Below are positions 43,820 through 53,695 of a DNA stretch of 64,000 nt, piece after piece. The notes under the pieces are model-generated. The model saw only the letters and a list, made by a program, of their open reading frames with translations. It made no database searches and was not told the DNA's origin. This DNA comes from Mycobacterium dioxanotrophicus (GTDB lineage: Bacteria > Actinomycetota > Actinomycetes > Mycobacteriales > Mycobacteriaceae). The position numbers and the translations under genes are program-made. The DNA is taken from positions 5,022,001-5,086,000 of the forward strand of contig NZ_CP020809.1 of NCBI RefSeq assembly GCF_002157835.1, written 5' to 3'. How positions within the stretch are numbered: position 1 is the first letter of the stretch; each line of letters starts with the position of its first letter.

Positions 43820-44818
43820 GTGAAGAAACTGATCAACGATCCCGCCGACGTCGTCGCCGAATCGCTTCGCGGCATGGCCGTGGCCCACCCGGAACTGCGC
43901 GTCGACCACGCCAACCGCATCGTCTACCGCGGTGACGCCCCGGTCGCGGGCAAGGTCGGCCTGATCTCGGGCGGCGGATCCGGGCACGAGCCGCTGCACG
44001 CCGGTTTCGTCGGCCGCGGCATGCTCGACGCCGCCTGTGCCGGTGAGGTTTTCACCTCACCGGTACCTGACCAGATGCTCGAGGCGACGATCAACGTCAA
44101 CAGTGGCGCCGGCGTGCTGCACATCGTGAAGAACTACACCGGTGACGTGATGAACTTCGAGATGGCCGCCGAACTGGCTGCCGGCGAGGGCATCACGGTC
44201 GAGTCGGTCGTCGTCGACGACGACGTCGCGGTGCAGGACAGCACCTTCACCGCGGGGCGCCGCGGCGTCGGCGCCACCGTGCTGGTCGAGAAGATCGCCG
44301 GGGCCGCGGCCGACGAGGGCAGGCCGCTGGCCGAGGTCGCCGAGGTGGCGCGGCGGGTGAACGCCGCATCCCGCAGCATGGGTGTGGCCTTGACGTCGGG
44401 CACGGTTCCCGCGGTGGGCCACCCGACGTTCGAACTGTCTGACACCGAGATCGAGCTCGGCATCGGCATCCACGGCGAACCCGGCAGGCAGCGCGTGCCG
44501 CTGCAACCCGCCCGTGCCGTCGCCGAACTCCTGGTCGAACCCATCTTGTCCGACCTCGACTTCACCGGCGGGGACCCGGTGGTGTTGTTCCTCAACAGCA
44601 TGGGTGCCACGCCCTTGATCGAGCTGTACGTGATGTACGCCGACGTTGCGGCCATCCTAGAGAAGGCGGGCGTGCAGATCGCGCGCTCACTCGTGGGTCC
44701 GTACATCACGAGCCTGGACATGGCGGGCTGCTCGGTGACCCTGCTACGCGCTGACGACGAATTGCTGCGGTTGTGGGACCACCCGGTCGACACACCCGCG
44801 TTGCGGAAAGGATGCTGA
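43820..44818 (+). CDS. dhaK: Dihydroxyacetone kinase subunit DhaK
   Basis: A 332-residue DhaK from GTG 43820 behind TGAGGAG. The substrate domain is recognised by GLISGGGSGHEPLHAGFVG and by His218 in GIGIHGEPG, the residue that binds dihydroxyacetone as a hemiaminal in the family. It acts with DhaL, which holds ADP/ATP, and DhaM, which passes phosphate from the PTS. It forms an operon with glpF, dhaL and dhaM. Confidence 0.95.
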   Translation: MKKLINDPADVVAESLRGMAVAHPELRVDHANRIVYRGDAPVAGKVGLISGGGSGHEPLHAGFVGRGMLDAACAGEVFTSPVPDQMLEATINVNSGAGVLHIVKNYTGDVMNFEMAAELAAGEGITVESVVVDDDVAVQDSTFTAGRRGVGATVLVEKIAGAAADEGRPLAEVAEVARRVNAASRSMGVALTSGTVPAVGHPTFELSDTEIELGIGIHGEPGRQRVPLQPARAVAELLVEPILSDLDFTGGDPVVLFLNSMGATPLIELYVMYADVAAILEKAGVQIARSLVGPYITSLDMAGCSVTLLRADDELLRLWDHPVDTPALRKGC

Positions 44819-44819
44819 C

Positions 44820-45434
44820 ATGGATCTGGATCGAATCAACGCCTGGGTCCGTGAGTTCGCCCGGCTGATCGGCGAAAATGCCCAGTATCTCAGCGATCTG
44901 GACGCGGCGATCGGTGACGCCGACCATGGCATCAACATGGATCGCGGGATGACGGCCGTGGTGGCCGCGCTCGACGACACCCCACCGGCCGACGCCGGTG
45001 CATTGTGCAAGCAGGTCGGCATGACGTTGGTGAAGTCGGTCGGCGGTGCCAGTGGGCCGCTGTACGGCACCTTCTTCCTGCGCATGGCGCCTGCGATGGG
45101 CGCCGAGAGCGCGGATTTCGCCGCGGCGTTGCGCGCAGGCGTCGAAGGCGTCGTCCAGCGGGGCCGCGCCGAAGCCGGCGACAAGACGATGTTCGACGCG
45201 CTCGCGCCAGCCCTCGACGCCCTCGACGCCGCACTCGCGTCGGGCGCCGACCTGGCCAAGGCTCTGGCCGAGGCTACGGCTGCCGCCGAAAAGGGCAGGG
45301 ACGCCACCGAATCCATGGTTGCCCGCAAAGGACGCGCCAGTTATCTGGGGCAACGCAGCGTCGGGCACGTCGACCCGGGAGCCACGTCGGCAGCATTGCT
45401 GATCGGTGCCGCCGCGACGGTGGTGCGCACGTGA
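44820..45434 (+). CDS. dhaL: Dihydroxyacetone kinase ADP-binding subunit DhaL
   Basis: A 204-residue all-helical DhaL. The Mg-nucleotide acids are in SDLDAAIGDADHGINMDRG (Asp28, Asp33, Asp35), followed by SVGGASGPLYGTFFLRM and the C-terminal ARKGRASYLGQRSVGHVDPGATSAALLI. It begins one base after dhaK, and its stop overlaps the dhaM fusion start (GTGA). Confidence 0.95.
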   Translation: MDLDRINAWVREFARLIGENAQYLSDLDAAIGDADHGINMDRGMTAVVAALDDTPPADAGALCKQVGMTLVKSVGGASGPLYGTFFLRMAPAMGAESADFAAALRAGVEGVVQRGRAEAGDKTMFDALAPALDALDAALASGADLAKALAEATAAAEKGRDATESMVARKGRASYLGQRSVGHVDPGATSAALLIGAAATVVRT

Positions 45435-47848
45435 CCGTCGGGCTCGTCGTCGTCTCACACAGTCGTCCCCTCGCCGAGGCCGCCGTCGACTTGGCCCAGG
45501 AGATGTTGCACGGCAAGCAGATCCCGATCGAAGTCGCGGCAGGCCTGGACGAGAGAACCTTCGGTACCGACGCGGTCGCGATCGTCGACGCCATCACCGC
45601 CGCCGACCACGGCGACGGCGCGGTCGTGCTCATGGACCTCGGAAGTGCCGTGCTGTCAGCCGAACTCGCGCTGGAGCTGCTCGACGACGAGGTTCGCGAG
45701 CGGGTCGTGCTGTGCCCGGCGCCCCTCGTCGAGGGGCTCGTGGTGGCCGCAGTCGCCGCCGGCGGCGGAGCCCCGGCCGCGGAGGTGGCCGCCGAGGCCT
45801 CGGGTGCGCTGGCCGGAAAGCTCGCTCAGCTGGGCGGCGACGTCGAGCAAGCCGCCACCGACACCGCCGTCGAAGGGCTGTCCGCGAAGTTCGTCGTCGT
45901 CAACCCGCACGGTCTGCACGCCAGACCGGCGGCCCGCCTCGTCCAGGAGGTCCGCGGCCGCGACGCCGAGGTACGGATCCGTAACCCGCGCACCGGTTCG
46001 GCGTGGATCGATGCCGCGAGCCTCTCCAAGATCGCCACGCTCGGCGTACGCAGTGGTGACGAGGTCGATGTCCAGGTGTCCGGCCCGCAGGCCGCAGATG
46101 TGCTCGAGCACATCCTGGCGCTGGCCGCCCGGCACTTCGACGAGACACCATCCACCTCGACCCCACCTGAGCCGCTTGCGAAGGGCCGACCGATCGGTGC
46201 CGGACCGGGCCTGGGTATCGGCCCAGCCTGGTCGGTTCGGGCGGGCACCGTCGAGGTTCCCGGACACCGAGGTGAGGATCCTGCGGCCGAATGGCGCAGC
46301 CTCACCGCAGCCGTCGACGACGTGCGTACCGCCATCGCTGACGTCCGCGCCCACACCGCCCGTGCCGTGGGTGAGGCCGAGGCATCGATCTTCGATGCGC
46401 ACGCGCTGCTGCTCGACGATGATGCGCTCCTCGGTGCGGCGAAGAATCGAATCGAGAAGGGTCACAACGCCGCAGCGGCCTGGGCGGCCGCGGTGAGCGA
46501 GGTGGCCGATCAGTTCGCCGCCGTGGACGACGCCTACCTGCAGGCGCGGGCCGACGACGTCCGTGCCGTGGGCGATCAGGTGCTGCGTACCCTGCTGGGA
46601 CATGTGGCACCCACAGCGGCGGCCACCGGCGTGCTGGTGGCCGCCGACCTGTCCCCCGCCGAGGCCGCCGAACTCGATCCGACGCAGGTCGCCGCGGTGC
46701 TGCTGGCGTTCGGCAGCGCCACGGCCCACAACGTGATCCTGTTGCGGGCCAAGGGTATTCCGGTGATCGTTGGCGCCGGACGGGCCGTGCTGGCCATCGC
46801 CGACGGCACCACCGTGGCCGTCGACGGTACGCGCGGGGAATACCTGGTCGATCCACCCGACGACGTCCGTCGGGAATTCGAAGCCCGGGTCGCCGCAGCC
46901 GCGCAGCAGCACCGGGAGGCCGTCACCCGCACACGGGAGCCTGCCATCACCCGCGACGGTGTCACGGTCAAGGTCGGCGCCAACATCGGCTCTGTCGATG
47001 ACGCGCGCGCCGCAGCGAGCCAGGGCGCCGACTTCGCGGGCCTGGTCCGCACCGAGTTTCTGTTCCTGGGCCGGGAACAGGCACCCGACGTGGACGAGCA
47101 ACTCGCGGTCTACCGCAAGATCGCGGAATCCCTTGAGGGCCGCAGGATCACCCTGCGCACTCTCGACGTGGGTGGTGACAAACCGCTGGCGTTCCTGCCG
47201 ACGCCCGCTGAGCCGAACCCCTATTTGGGGGTGCGCGGTATCCGGCTGGCGCTGGCACACTCGCAGCTGTTGTCCGACCAGTTGTTGGCAATGGCCCGGC
47301 TCAGCAGGCACACGCCGGTCAGCATCATGTTCCCGATGGTCAGCACGGTCGACGAACTGTTGGCCGCGCGCCGAGTGCTCGACGACGCGCTCAGGCGGGT
47401 CGGTCCGCAGGCTGCTGACCTGCAGGTCGGGATGATGGTCGAGGTGCCCGCCGCCGCGCTCAAGGCCGCGGCTTTTGCTCCGCACGTCGACTTCTTCTCG
47501 ATCGGCACCAACGATCTCACCCAGTACACGATGGCAGCCGACCGCAACAACGACGCCGTCGCGAGCCTCGGGGACGCGTTCGATCCGGCTGTCCTGCACT
47601 TGGTGCGATCGACCTGTCAAGGCGCCGCGGGACGGGCCTCGGTCTCGGTCTGCGGTGAGTTCGCCGCGGACAACCGTGCCGCCGCACTGCTTCTCGGGTT
47701 GGGTGTCGATGCACTCAGCGTCACTCCGCCTGCCATTCCGGCCACCAAGGACGCCGTTCGGGCAGTCGACAGCGGCGAGGCGCGGCAACTGGCCGCCGCG
47801 GCCCTCTCCGCCGCCGATGCCGCCGCGGTGCGGTCACAGTTCGGCTGA
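45431..47848 (+). CDS. dhaM: DhaM-HPr-Enzyme I fusion phosphotransferase
   Basis: An 805-residue three-domain PTS protein from GTG 45431. Residues 1-130 are the EIIA(Dha) domain with His10 in LVVVSHSRPLAEAA. Residues 150-240 are HPr with NPHGLHARPAARL (His163) and a Ser site in ASLSKIATLG. Residues 255-805 are Enzyme I, with phospho-His433 in ATAHNVILLRAKGIPVIVG, the PEP site segments LVRTEFLFLGRE and TLDVGGDKPLAFLP, and the C-terminal FSIGTNDLTQYTMAADRNN and VSVCGEFAAD. It can carry phosphate from PEP all the way to DhaL-bound ADP. No separate ptsI or ptsH lies in the window, so it might also serve Crr/PtsG. Confidence 0.95.
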   Translation: MTVGLVVVSHSRPLAEAAVDLAQEMLHGKQIPIEVAAGLDERTFGTDAVAIVDAITAADHGDGAVVLMDLGSAVLSAELALELLDDEVRERVVLCPAPLVEGLVVAAVAAGGGAPAAEVAAEASGALAGKLAQLGGDVEQAATDTAVEGLSAKFVVVNPHGLHARPAARLVQEVRGRDAEVRIRNPRTGSAWIDAASLSKIATLGVRSGDEVDVQVSGPQAADVLEHILALAARHFDETPSTSTPPEPLAKGRPIGAGPGLGIGPAWSVRAGTVEVPGHRGEDPAAEWRSLTAAVDDVRTAIADVRAHTARAVGEAEASIFDAHALLLDDDALLGAAKNRIEKGHNAAAAWAAAVSEVADQFAAVDDAYLQARADDVRAVGDQVLRTLLGHVAPTAAATGVLVAADLSPAEAAELDPTQVAAVLLAFGSATAHNVILLRAKGIPVIVGAGRAVLAIADGTTVAVDGTRGEYLVDPPDDVRREFEARVAAAAQQHREAVTRTREPAITRDGVTVKVGANIGSVDDARAAASQGADFAGLVRTEFLFLGREQAPDVDEQLAVYRKIAESLEGRRITLRTLDVGGDKPLAFLPTPAEPNPYLGVRGIRLALAHSQLLSDQLLAMARLSRHTPVSIMFPMVSTVDELLAARRVLDDALRRVGPQAADLQVGMMVEVPAAALKAAAFAPHVDFFSIGTNDLTQYTMAADRNNDAVASLGDAFDPAVLHLVRSTCQGAAGRASVSVCGEFAADNRAAALLLGLGVDALSVTPPAIPATKDAVRAVDSGEARQLAAAALSAADAAAVRSQFG

Positions 47849-47859
47849 TCGGGTTTCAG

Positions 47860-47888
47860 GCCTGCGGGCACCGTCGGTGCCCGCAGGC
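47860..47888 (+). terminator. Terminator of the glpF-dhaKLM operon
   Basis: GCCTGCGGGCACC and GGTGCCCGCAGGC form a perfect 13-bp stem with loop GTC, 11 bases after the fusion-gene stop. Confidence 0.85.
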
Positions 47889-47919
47889 GCGGCCGACTGT
47901 GCGGCCTTAGGATCCGAAT

Positions 47920-50484
47920 GTGCCGACTGCGTGGCCACTGGTTGATCGTCAGGACGAACTGCGCCTGATCGCGGCCGCGCTGAGCTCCCATGACGGCGCG
48001 GTGCTCACCGGGCCCGCCGGGGTCGGCAAGTCCCGACTGGCACACGCCGCCGTCCGGCGACCGGACGGGGTCGTCCGGTGGATCGCCGCAACCGTCACCG
48101 GCCAGTCGATCCCGCTGGGTGCGCTCGCCGGTTACACCGCGCGGTGTGGCCCGGACCCGCTGCTGCGGGTGCAGGAAGTGATCCATGCCCTGGTCGATGG
48201 CGAATCCTCGGTTCTGCTCTGCGTGGACGACGCCCACCTGCTCGACGACCAATCGGCCTTGGTGATCGAACGGTTTGTCGAGCAGGCGGTCGGCGCTGTC
48301 GTCATGACGGTCCGCGACGGCGAGCCACTGCCGGATTCGGTGGCGGCGCTGTGTGCCCGGTTGCCCCGAATTTCCGTGCCTCCGTTGACCACCGAAGGGG
48401 TCAGCGCACTGGTCACCCAGGTTCTCGGTGCTCCGCTGGAATCGTCCAGTGCCCACCGATTCTTCAGCTACACCCGCGGCAACGCACTGTACCTGCGGCA
48501 GCTGGTCACCGACGAGGTCGCGGCCGGCCGGCTGACGCGGCGCTCGGACGTCTGGGTGTGGGACGGGCCGCCCCGACTGTCCGCCTCGCTCGTCGACCTG
48601 CTCGAAGCGAGCATGGGCAACCAGCCGGACGCGATCAGCGATCTGCTCGACGTGCTCGCGGTCTCCGATCCGGTCGAACTACCGGTGCTGCTCCGCTTCG
48701 TCGGCGCCGCCGTGATCGACGACGCGCGCGACCGGGTCCTGATCACCGTGGACGACGGGCTCGTACGGCTGGCACATCCGTTGTTCGGGGAGGTCCGCCG
48801 CAACCGGGCAGGCACCGCGCGGCTGCGCAAAATCCGCGGCCGGGTCGCCGAGCTGATCGGGCAGCTGTGCGCACCGTCGGCGGTCCAGACAGTGCGACGT
48901 GCCGTGCTGCTGATGGATTCCGATACCCACGGCGATCCAGCGTTCCTGGTGGAAGCGGCGAACGCGGCACTGCAACTGCTCGACCTCGACCTGGCTGCCC
49001 GACTGGCCGAGGGTGCGGTCGCGGCCGGCGGCGGACGCCCAGCCCAGGCCACGCTGGCCACGATGTTGGCGTTCGCCGGTCAGGGTGTCGCGGCCGACGC
49101 GATGTTCGCCGAGCTGGCCGATACCGATGACGCTGCCGAACGCGCGTCGATCGCGCTGTTGCGGGCTGCCAATCTGTCCTGGGTGCTGGCGCGGCCCAGC
49201 AGCGCCGAGACGGTGCTCAACGCGGCTCGCGACGCCGCCGAGGGGTGCGGGCTCGGCCCGTCCTACCTCGCGCTGCACGCCTCGTGCCGCAGCGCCCTCG
49301 GCCATCCCCGGGAAGCAGTGGAGATGGCAACGGCCGCGCTGACGGGACAGAACGTCGATCCCCTTGCGACGATGTTCGGCTACTGGGCCTTGGTCGGCAG
49401 TCTGGGCGACCTCGGTCACGTCGATCGCATGGCCGACGCGGCAGCAGCCGGCTACGAACTGGCGGCAACGGCCCCGCAAGCCTCGCATCTACGCTTCGGT
49501 CTGGGCCTGATGGAAATCGCCGCGTTGCACCGGGCAGGTACCCAGGACCGCATCTCCGACATCGCCAACCGGCTCCGCCAGCAGTCGCTGGACGTCGTCG
49601 TCTCCCGGTCATTCACCGCGGCCATCCTCGGATACGCCGAATTGTGTTGTGGCCGACTGGAATCTGCACAGCGCTGGCTGCGGGAATCGTTGGCCACCGG
49701 ATCGGTGTTCGACCCGCAGTCGGGTGTCATACGCGAACTCGCGGGAATGTGGCTGACCATGGTGTTGGCGATGTCGGGTGACTTGGCGGGTGCCCGCACC
49801 ACCGACGCCGAGCGATACCGCTACTTCGGCGACTACTCCGAGATCTGGCGCACCGACATGCTGCTGACCCAGGCATGGCTCGAGGCAGTGCACGGATCAC
49901 GCAGCCGGGCAATATCTTTCGCGATGGGCGCCGCCAGGACTGCCCGCACCCAGGGCCGTCCGGCACAGGAGCTGTGGTGTCTGCAGACCGCAACTCAGTT
50001 CGGCGCAACCGACACCGTGGAACGACTCGGTCAACTCGCCGCGGTGGTGCAGGGCCCGCGGGCCGGATTGGCCCGCGAACATGCCGCCGCCCTGCGCCGG
50101 GCCGACGGCGCCCGGCTGCTCAGTGCGTCGAACGGCTATGCGGTGATCGGCGACACGATCGCCGCACTGGACGCCGCGGCGCAGGCCGTACCGCACCTGC
50201 ACGGCGAACGGCAGCGCCGCGCGATCGTCACAGCGCACCGGCTCGCCACAGGCGGTGCCCGCACCCCGGCGTACCGGGCGATGGCCAGTACCGGTGTGCT
50301 GACCCCACGCCAGCGAGAGGTCATAGCCCTTGCGGCGACCGGGCTGTCGAACCGCGAGATCGCTGATCGGCTGGTGATGTCGGTGCGTACGGTGGAAGGT
50401 CACTTGTTCCGGGCGTGTCAGCGGTTGGGCGTCAACACCCGCGACGAGCTCATCACACTGCTCGCCGACGGCACCGCGTCCTGA
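47920..50484 (+). CDS. LuxR-type ATPase transcriptional regulator (first)
   Basis: An 854-residue LAL/MalT-like regulator from GTG 47920. The N-terminal AAA-like ATPase has Walker A TGPAGVGKSRLAHAA (about 31-45) and Walker B SSVLLCVDDAHLLDD; the long central region is helical repeat (TPR-like). The C-terminal LuxR helix-turn-helix is LTPRQREVIALAATGLSNREIADRLVMSVRTVEGHL. It starts just after the dha operon terminator and ends three bases before the convergent paralogue's stop. A role in sensing a metabolite of the PTS region is a guess from position. Confidence 0.85.
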   Translation: MPTAWPLVDRQDELRLIAAALSSHDGAVLTGPAGVGKSRLAHAAVRRPDGVVRWIAATVTGQSIPLGALAGYTARCGPDPLLRVQEVIHALVDGESSVLLCVDDAHLLDDQSALVIERFVEQAVGAVVMTVRDGEPLPDSVAALCARLPRISVPPLTTEGVSALVTQVLGAPLESSSAHRFFSYTRGNALYLRQLVTDEVAAGRLTRRSDVWVWDGPPRLSASLVDLLEASMGNQPDAISDLLDVLAVSDPVELPVLLRFVGAAVIDDARDRVLITVDDGLVRLAHPLFGEVRRNRAGTARLRKIRGRVAELIGQLCAPSAVQTVRRAVLLMDSDTHGDPAFLVEAANAALQLLDLDLAARLAEGAVAAGGGRPAQATLATMLAFAGQGVAADAMFAELADTDDAAERASIALLRAANLSWVLARPSSAETVLNAARDAAEGCGLGPSYLALHASCRSALGHPREAVEMATAALTGQNVDPLATMFGYWALVGSLGDLGHVDRMADAAAAGYELAATAPQASHLRFGLGLMEIAALHRAGTQDRISDIANRLRQQSLDVVVSRSFTAAILGYAELCCGRLESAQRWLRESLATGSVFDPQSGVIRELAGMWLTMVLAMSGDLAGARTTDAERYRYFGDYSEIWRTDMLLTQAWLEAVHGSRSRAISFAMGAARTARTQGRPAQELWCLQTATQFGATDTVERLGQLAAVVQGPRAGLAREHAAALRRADGARLLSASNGYAVIGDTIAALDAAAQAVPHLHGERQRRAIVTAHRLATGGARTPAYRAMASTGVLTPRQREVIALAATGLSNREIADRLVMSVRTVEGHLFRACQRLGVNTRDELITLLADGTAS

Positions 50485-50487
50485 TCC

Positions 50488-53127
50488 TCAGGTGGCAGGC
50501 CGGAACCGGACCAGCCGGGCCAGCTGATCGCGGTCCTCAATGCCGAGTTTGGCGAAAATACGGTAGAGGTGGCCGTCGACGGTGCGCACCGACAAGCACA
50601 ACCGGTCGGCGATCCGCCGGTTGCTCAGCCCCGCTCCCACCAGATTCGCGATCTCCCATTCGCGTTCGGTGAGATGCAGCGGATCAGCTGCCCGCCGGGT
50701 CGCCGGCGTCGCCAGGCCGCACCGGCTGGCCAGCCAGTGCGCCCGGGTCGCGGATTCGAGCTCACTGCCCCGGCGCCCGGCGCGCGCGTGCTCGCGGGCG
50801 GCGTGCGCGGCCGCGTCGGCGGCCAGTGCCAGTGCGCCGAGCTCTTCGAAACGGCAGGCGGCCTCGTCCAGGCATCGGCCGTCATGTTCGGTCACGCCCC
50901 GGCTGTGCGCAGCGATCGGCTCGCACAGCGGCGCGGCCAGCTGGGCGGCCAACTGCTGAATCCTGGCGTCCACGGAACGGTCGCCGAGGCGCAGGGCAGT
51001 GTGCAGTGCGGTGAGTTCCACCGCGCGCATGCCGCCGCCACGGGCGAGCTGCGCCGCCCGCACGGCGTGCTGCTGAGCTGACGTGGTCTCCCCCGTCGCG
51101 GCCTGCAACCAGGACCGGGCCAGCTCGAGTTCGGGCCGGAACACCTCCACCTGGGGCCCACTGGCCGCTTCGGCCCGCGCCAGGGCCACCGCGGCGGCGT
51201 CGATGTTTCCGCGATGCGCCTCGGCCTGCGCCAACCACGAGGCGACCAGCATGACCCAACCCCGCGGCAGGCATTCCGACATCGCCCACACCGAGGTCTG
51301 CAACGCCTCGCACGATTCGGCGACACGGCCCCGCGCCAACGCGAGACGCCCCGACAACGCGGTGACGATGGCCTCTGCCTGCAGCGCACCCGCCGTCATC
51401 GCGGCGTACCGCGTGGCGACGCGGTCGACTGCGGGCAGGTCACCGCCGTAGAGACCGGCCAGTGCCTCGGCGAGCGCCAGCGAGTAGCGCTGTGGGCCGG
51501 ACTCACAACAATCGGCAGCCCGTTCACCCTGCTGCACCACCGCGGCAACCTCGGCGAAGCGCCCCGACAGCGCCAGCGCACCCGCGGTGGCCAGCGCTGC
51601 CCATACCGTCGCCATCGGCAGCATGTCCGACGCCAGCGCCTCGGTTCCCGAGGCGATGGCCGCAGGCAGCTCACCGGCGAAGAAGGCGAAGCTGACCTCC
51701 ATCGCGGCGACGAAGCTCAGCGCCGCGGCAGTGGTCACGCGCGCGCGCACGATGTCCAGGACGGCCCACGCCTGCTCGGCACGGCCGCAGCCGAAGAAGA
51801 GATTCGCCGCACGCAGACAGCCCCACCGCACCACGGTCAACTCGTCGCCGGCGTCCGGGTCGAACCCCGCCAGCAGCTCCTCTGCCTCTTGCCCCCTGCC
51901 CTGCCAGCTGATGGCGTCGGCGAGCACGATCGCCGCCTGCACACCGGCGCCGTGCTCCAACGCGAATCGCGAAAGCTGTTCCCCGAGGAGCAGATTGGAC
52001 ATGGTCACCGCACTGGCACCGGCGTCGACGATGGTCTCCAGATCTGCGGGGGCATCGCTGGCGATCATGAACCGGGCCAACTGGATCCGGGTCCGCACAT
52101 CAGCAGAGGCCGGCCGGTGCGCCGACAAGTGCCGAGCCAGAAGGGAATTGATTTGCCGCGACCGGGTTACCGGGCAGCGGCGCCGGGCGACCTCGCCGAC
52201 GATCGGATGTGCCGGCTGCACCATGGTGTGCGACGCATCAGCGGTCACCTGAATCGCACCGCGACGTTCTGCGCGGGTCACCGCCTCGGGCGGGCAGATG
52301 TCCAGGAGCACGTCCCACTCCAGTGCCTGCGCCGCGGACACCACCTCCACCACGTCGAGCTCATCGGGTCGCAGGGAATCCAGCCGCGACGCCACCAGTT
52401 CGTGGATGTCCGGGCTGGGCCGCAAGCGGCCTCGCAGCCGCCAGTGGTCGCCGTCGCGGACCAGGGCACCGTCTGCGCGCGCGGCATTCAGCACGCCGCG
52501 CAGATAGAGCGGGCTCCCCGACGAGAACCGGTGCAGCTCCCCGACGGCCCGATCGTCGACGTCACCGCCGAGCACCGCCGCGGCCAGCTCGGCGGTCTGT
52601 TCGCGCGTGAACGGTTCCAGGTCGAGACGGGCCAGCAGCTGTTCCTTCCACAGTGCCGTGACCGCGTCCGTCGGCGCCGCACCCGAACGGATGGTGACGA
52701 TGAGCGTCGGTTCCCCGTTGACCGCGAGCTGCTGAACCAGCAGAGCGGACAGCGGGTCGAGGTACTGCGCGTCGTCGACGACGATGACCAGGCTGGGATC
52801 GGCGAGGGCCTGTTGTGCCGCGCCGAGCATGACGGCCGGCTCCCGTGCGTCGGTGAGGTGCAGCGCATGATGGAACGCCCCAAACGGCACCGCCTGCGCG
52901 GTCTCTGTGCCGAGGACGAATCGCGCGCATCGTCCCTCGCTCTGCAGCTCTCGCGCAAGGACTCTGGCGAGCGCTGTCTTCCCGACGCCGGCAGGCCCGA
53001 CGAGGACGACGCCGCGCGACCCGTCACGTAGCGCCAGCGAGGCTTCGCTGAGCTCCGTATCCCGTGCGACGAACGGCCAATCCGCCAATGCGTACCCCCA
53101 AGGTGCGCCGGTGTGCCGGGCCGACAT
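50488..53127 (-). CDS. LuxR-type ATPase transcriptional regulator (second)
   Basis: An 879-residue paralogue from ATG 53127 (MSARHTGAPWGYALADWPF); the upstream extension overlaps crr and is rejected. Walker A VGPAGVGKTALARVLA, Walker B SLVIVVDDAQYLDPLS, helical repeats, and C-terminal HTH LTEREWEIANLVGAGLSNRRIADRLCLSVRTVDGHL are present. It has the same direction as crr and follows it closely, so it may be in the crr transcript. It converges with the first LuxR ATPase with a three-base gap. Confidence 0.85.
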   Translation of the reverse strand: MSARHTGAPWGYALADWPFVARDTELSEASLALRDGSRGVVLVGPAGVGKTALARVLARELQSEGRCARFVLGTETAQAVPFGAFHHALHLTDAREPAVMLGAAQQALADPSLVIVVDDAQYLDPLSALLVQQLAVNGEPTLIVTIRSGAAPTDAVTALWKEQLLARLDLEPFTREQTAELAAAVLGGDVDDRAVGELHRFSSGSPLYLRGVLNAARADGALVRDGDHWRLRGRLRPSPDIHELVASRLDSLRPDELDVVEVVSAAQALEWDVLLDICPPEAVTRAERRGAIQVTADASHTMVQPAHPIVGEVARRRCPVTRSRQINSLLARHLSAHRPASADVRTRIQLARFMIASDAPADLETIVDAGASAVTMSNLLLGEQLSRFALEHGAGVQAAIVLADAISWQGRGQEAEELLAGFDPDAGDELTVVRWGCLRAANLFFGCGRAEQAWAVLDIVRARVTTAAALSFVAAMEVSFAFFAGELPAAIASGTEALASDMLPMATVWAALATAGALALSGRFAEVAAVVQQGERAADCCESGPQRYSLALAEALAGLYGGDLPAVDRVATRYAAMTAGALQAEAIVTALSGRLALARGRVAESCEALQTSVWAMSECLPRGWVMLVASWLAQAEAHRGNIDAAAVALARAEAASGPQVEVFRPELELARSWLQAATGETTSAQQHAVRAAQLARGGGMRAVELTALHTALRLGDRSVDARIQQLAAQLAAPLCEPIAAHSRGVTEHDGRCLDEAACRFEELGALALAADAAAHAAREHARAGRRGSELESATRAHWLASRCGLATPATRRAADPLHLTEREWEIANLVGAGLSNRRIADRLCLSVRTVDGHLYRIFAKLGIEDRDQLARLVRFRPAT

Positions 53128-53224
53128 TACGCCCGCGCAAATCTGTGTATCGGCCAAACTTCGACGCCGCATCTCGAATGTTTGCGCAGTTAACCAGTTC
53201 TGGGGCAGCGGGACTGCGGGCCGA

Positions 53225-53695
53225 TCATTTGTTCGCGGTGAAAAGAACAGCCCCCGACGCAATCTCCGAACCTGTCCGCACGGCATCGGACACGGCGATG
53301 TTGGCGGCCTCGCGCTCGTCCATGATCACAACGGGGACAATGGGATTGAGCCCTTTGGCGGCCACCGACGCGGCATCGTAGGTGATGATGACCTGCCCCG
53401 CGGCGACGTCATCGCCCTGGTTGAGGTGGACGGTGAAGCCCTCGCCGTCGAGCGCCACGGTGTCCAGTCCGAGATGGACCAGGACGCCGACTTTCTCCTC
53501 TGTCAATAAGACATACGCATGAGGCATCAGTTTCAGCAACCTCCCGCTCACGGGGGCGATGGCATCTACCACGCAGGGGCCCGGGTCGATCGCCGCGCCG
53601 TGACCGACCATTCCTGCCGAGAAGACAGGATCTGGGACATCTCCGAGGGCGACGGCACGCCCGGCGACGGGCGCCAGCACTGTCGTGGTACTCAC
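53225..53695 (-). CDS. crr: PTS glucose-type EIIA component Crr
   Basis: A 156-residue EIIA(Glc) domain protein. The two active-site histidines are His59 (LMPHAYVLL) and the phosphorylated His74 (VGVLVHLGLDTVALDGEGF); the N terminus VLAPVAGRAVALGDVPDPVFSAGMVGHG is standard. It is divergent from ptsG, whose product lacks its own EIIA, so Crr should donate phosphate to PtsG. It receives phosphate from HPr, probably the fusion protein encoded at 45431 or another HPr elsewhere. Confidence 0.95.
   Translation of the reverse strand: MSTTTVLAPVAGRAVALGDVPDPVFSAGMVGHGAAIDPGPCVVDAIAPVSGRLLKLMPHAYVLLTEEKVGVLVHLGLDTVALDGEGFTVHLNQGDDVAAGQVIITYDAASVAAKGLNPIVPVVIMDEREAANIAVSDAVRTGSEIASGAVLFTANK

Noticed and set aside
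45656..47788. A 710-codon open frame opposite the dhaM-HPr-EI fusion
   Set aside because: Antisense to a protein with three recognisable PTS domains; the sequence is Arg/Gly/Gln-rich and shows no motif.
51214..53031. A 605-codon open frame opposite the second LuxR ATPase
   Set aside because: Antisense shadow; the minus-strand frame has Walker motifs and a LuxR domain.
53128..53286. N-terminal extension of the second LuxR ATPase overlapping crr
   Set aside because: The extra 53 residues are Arg-rich, unlike the family, and overlap the end of crr; ATG 53127 fits better.
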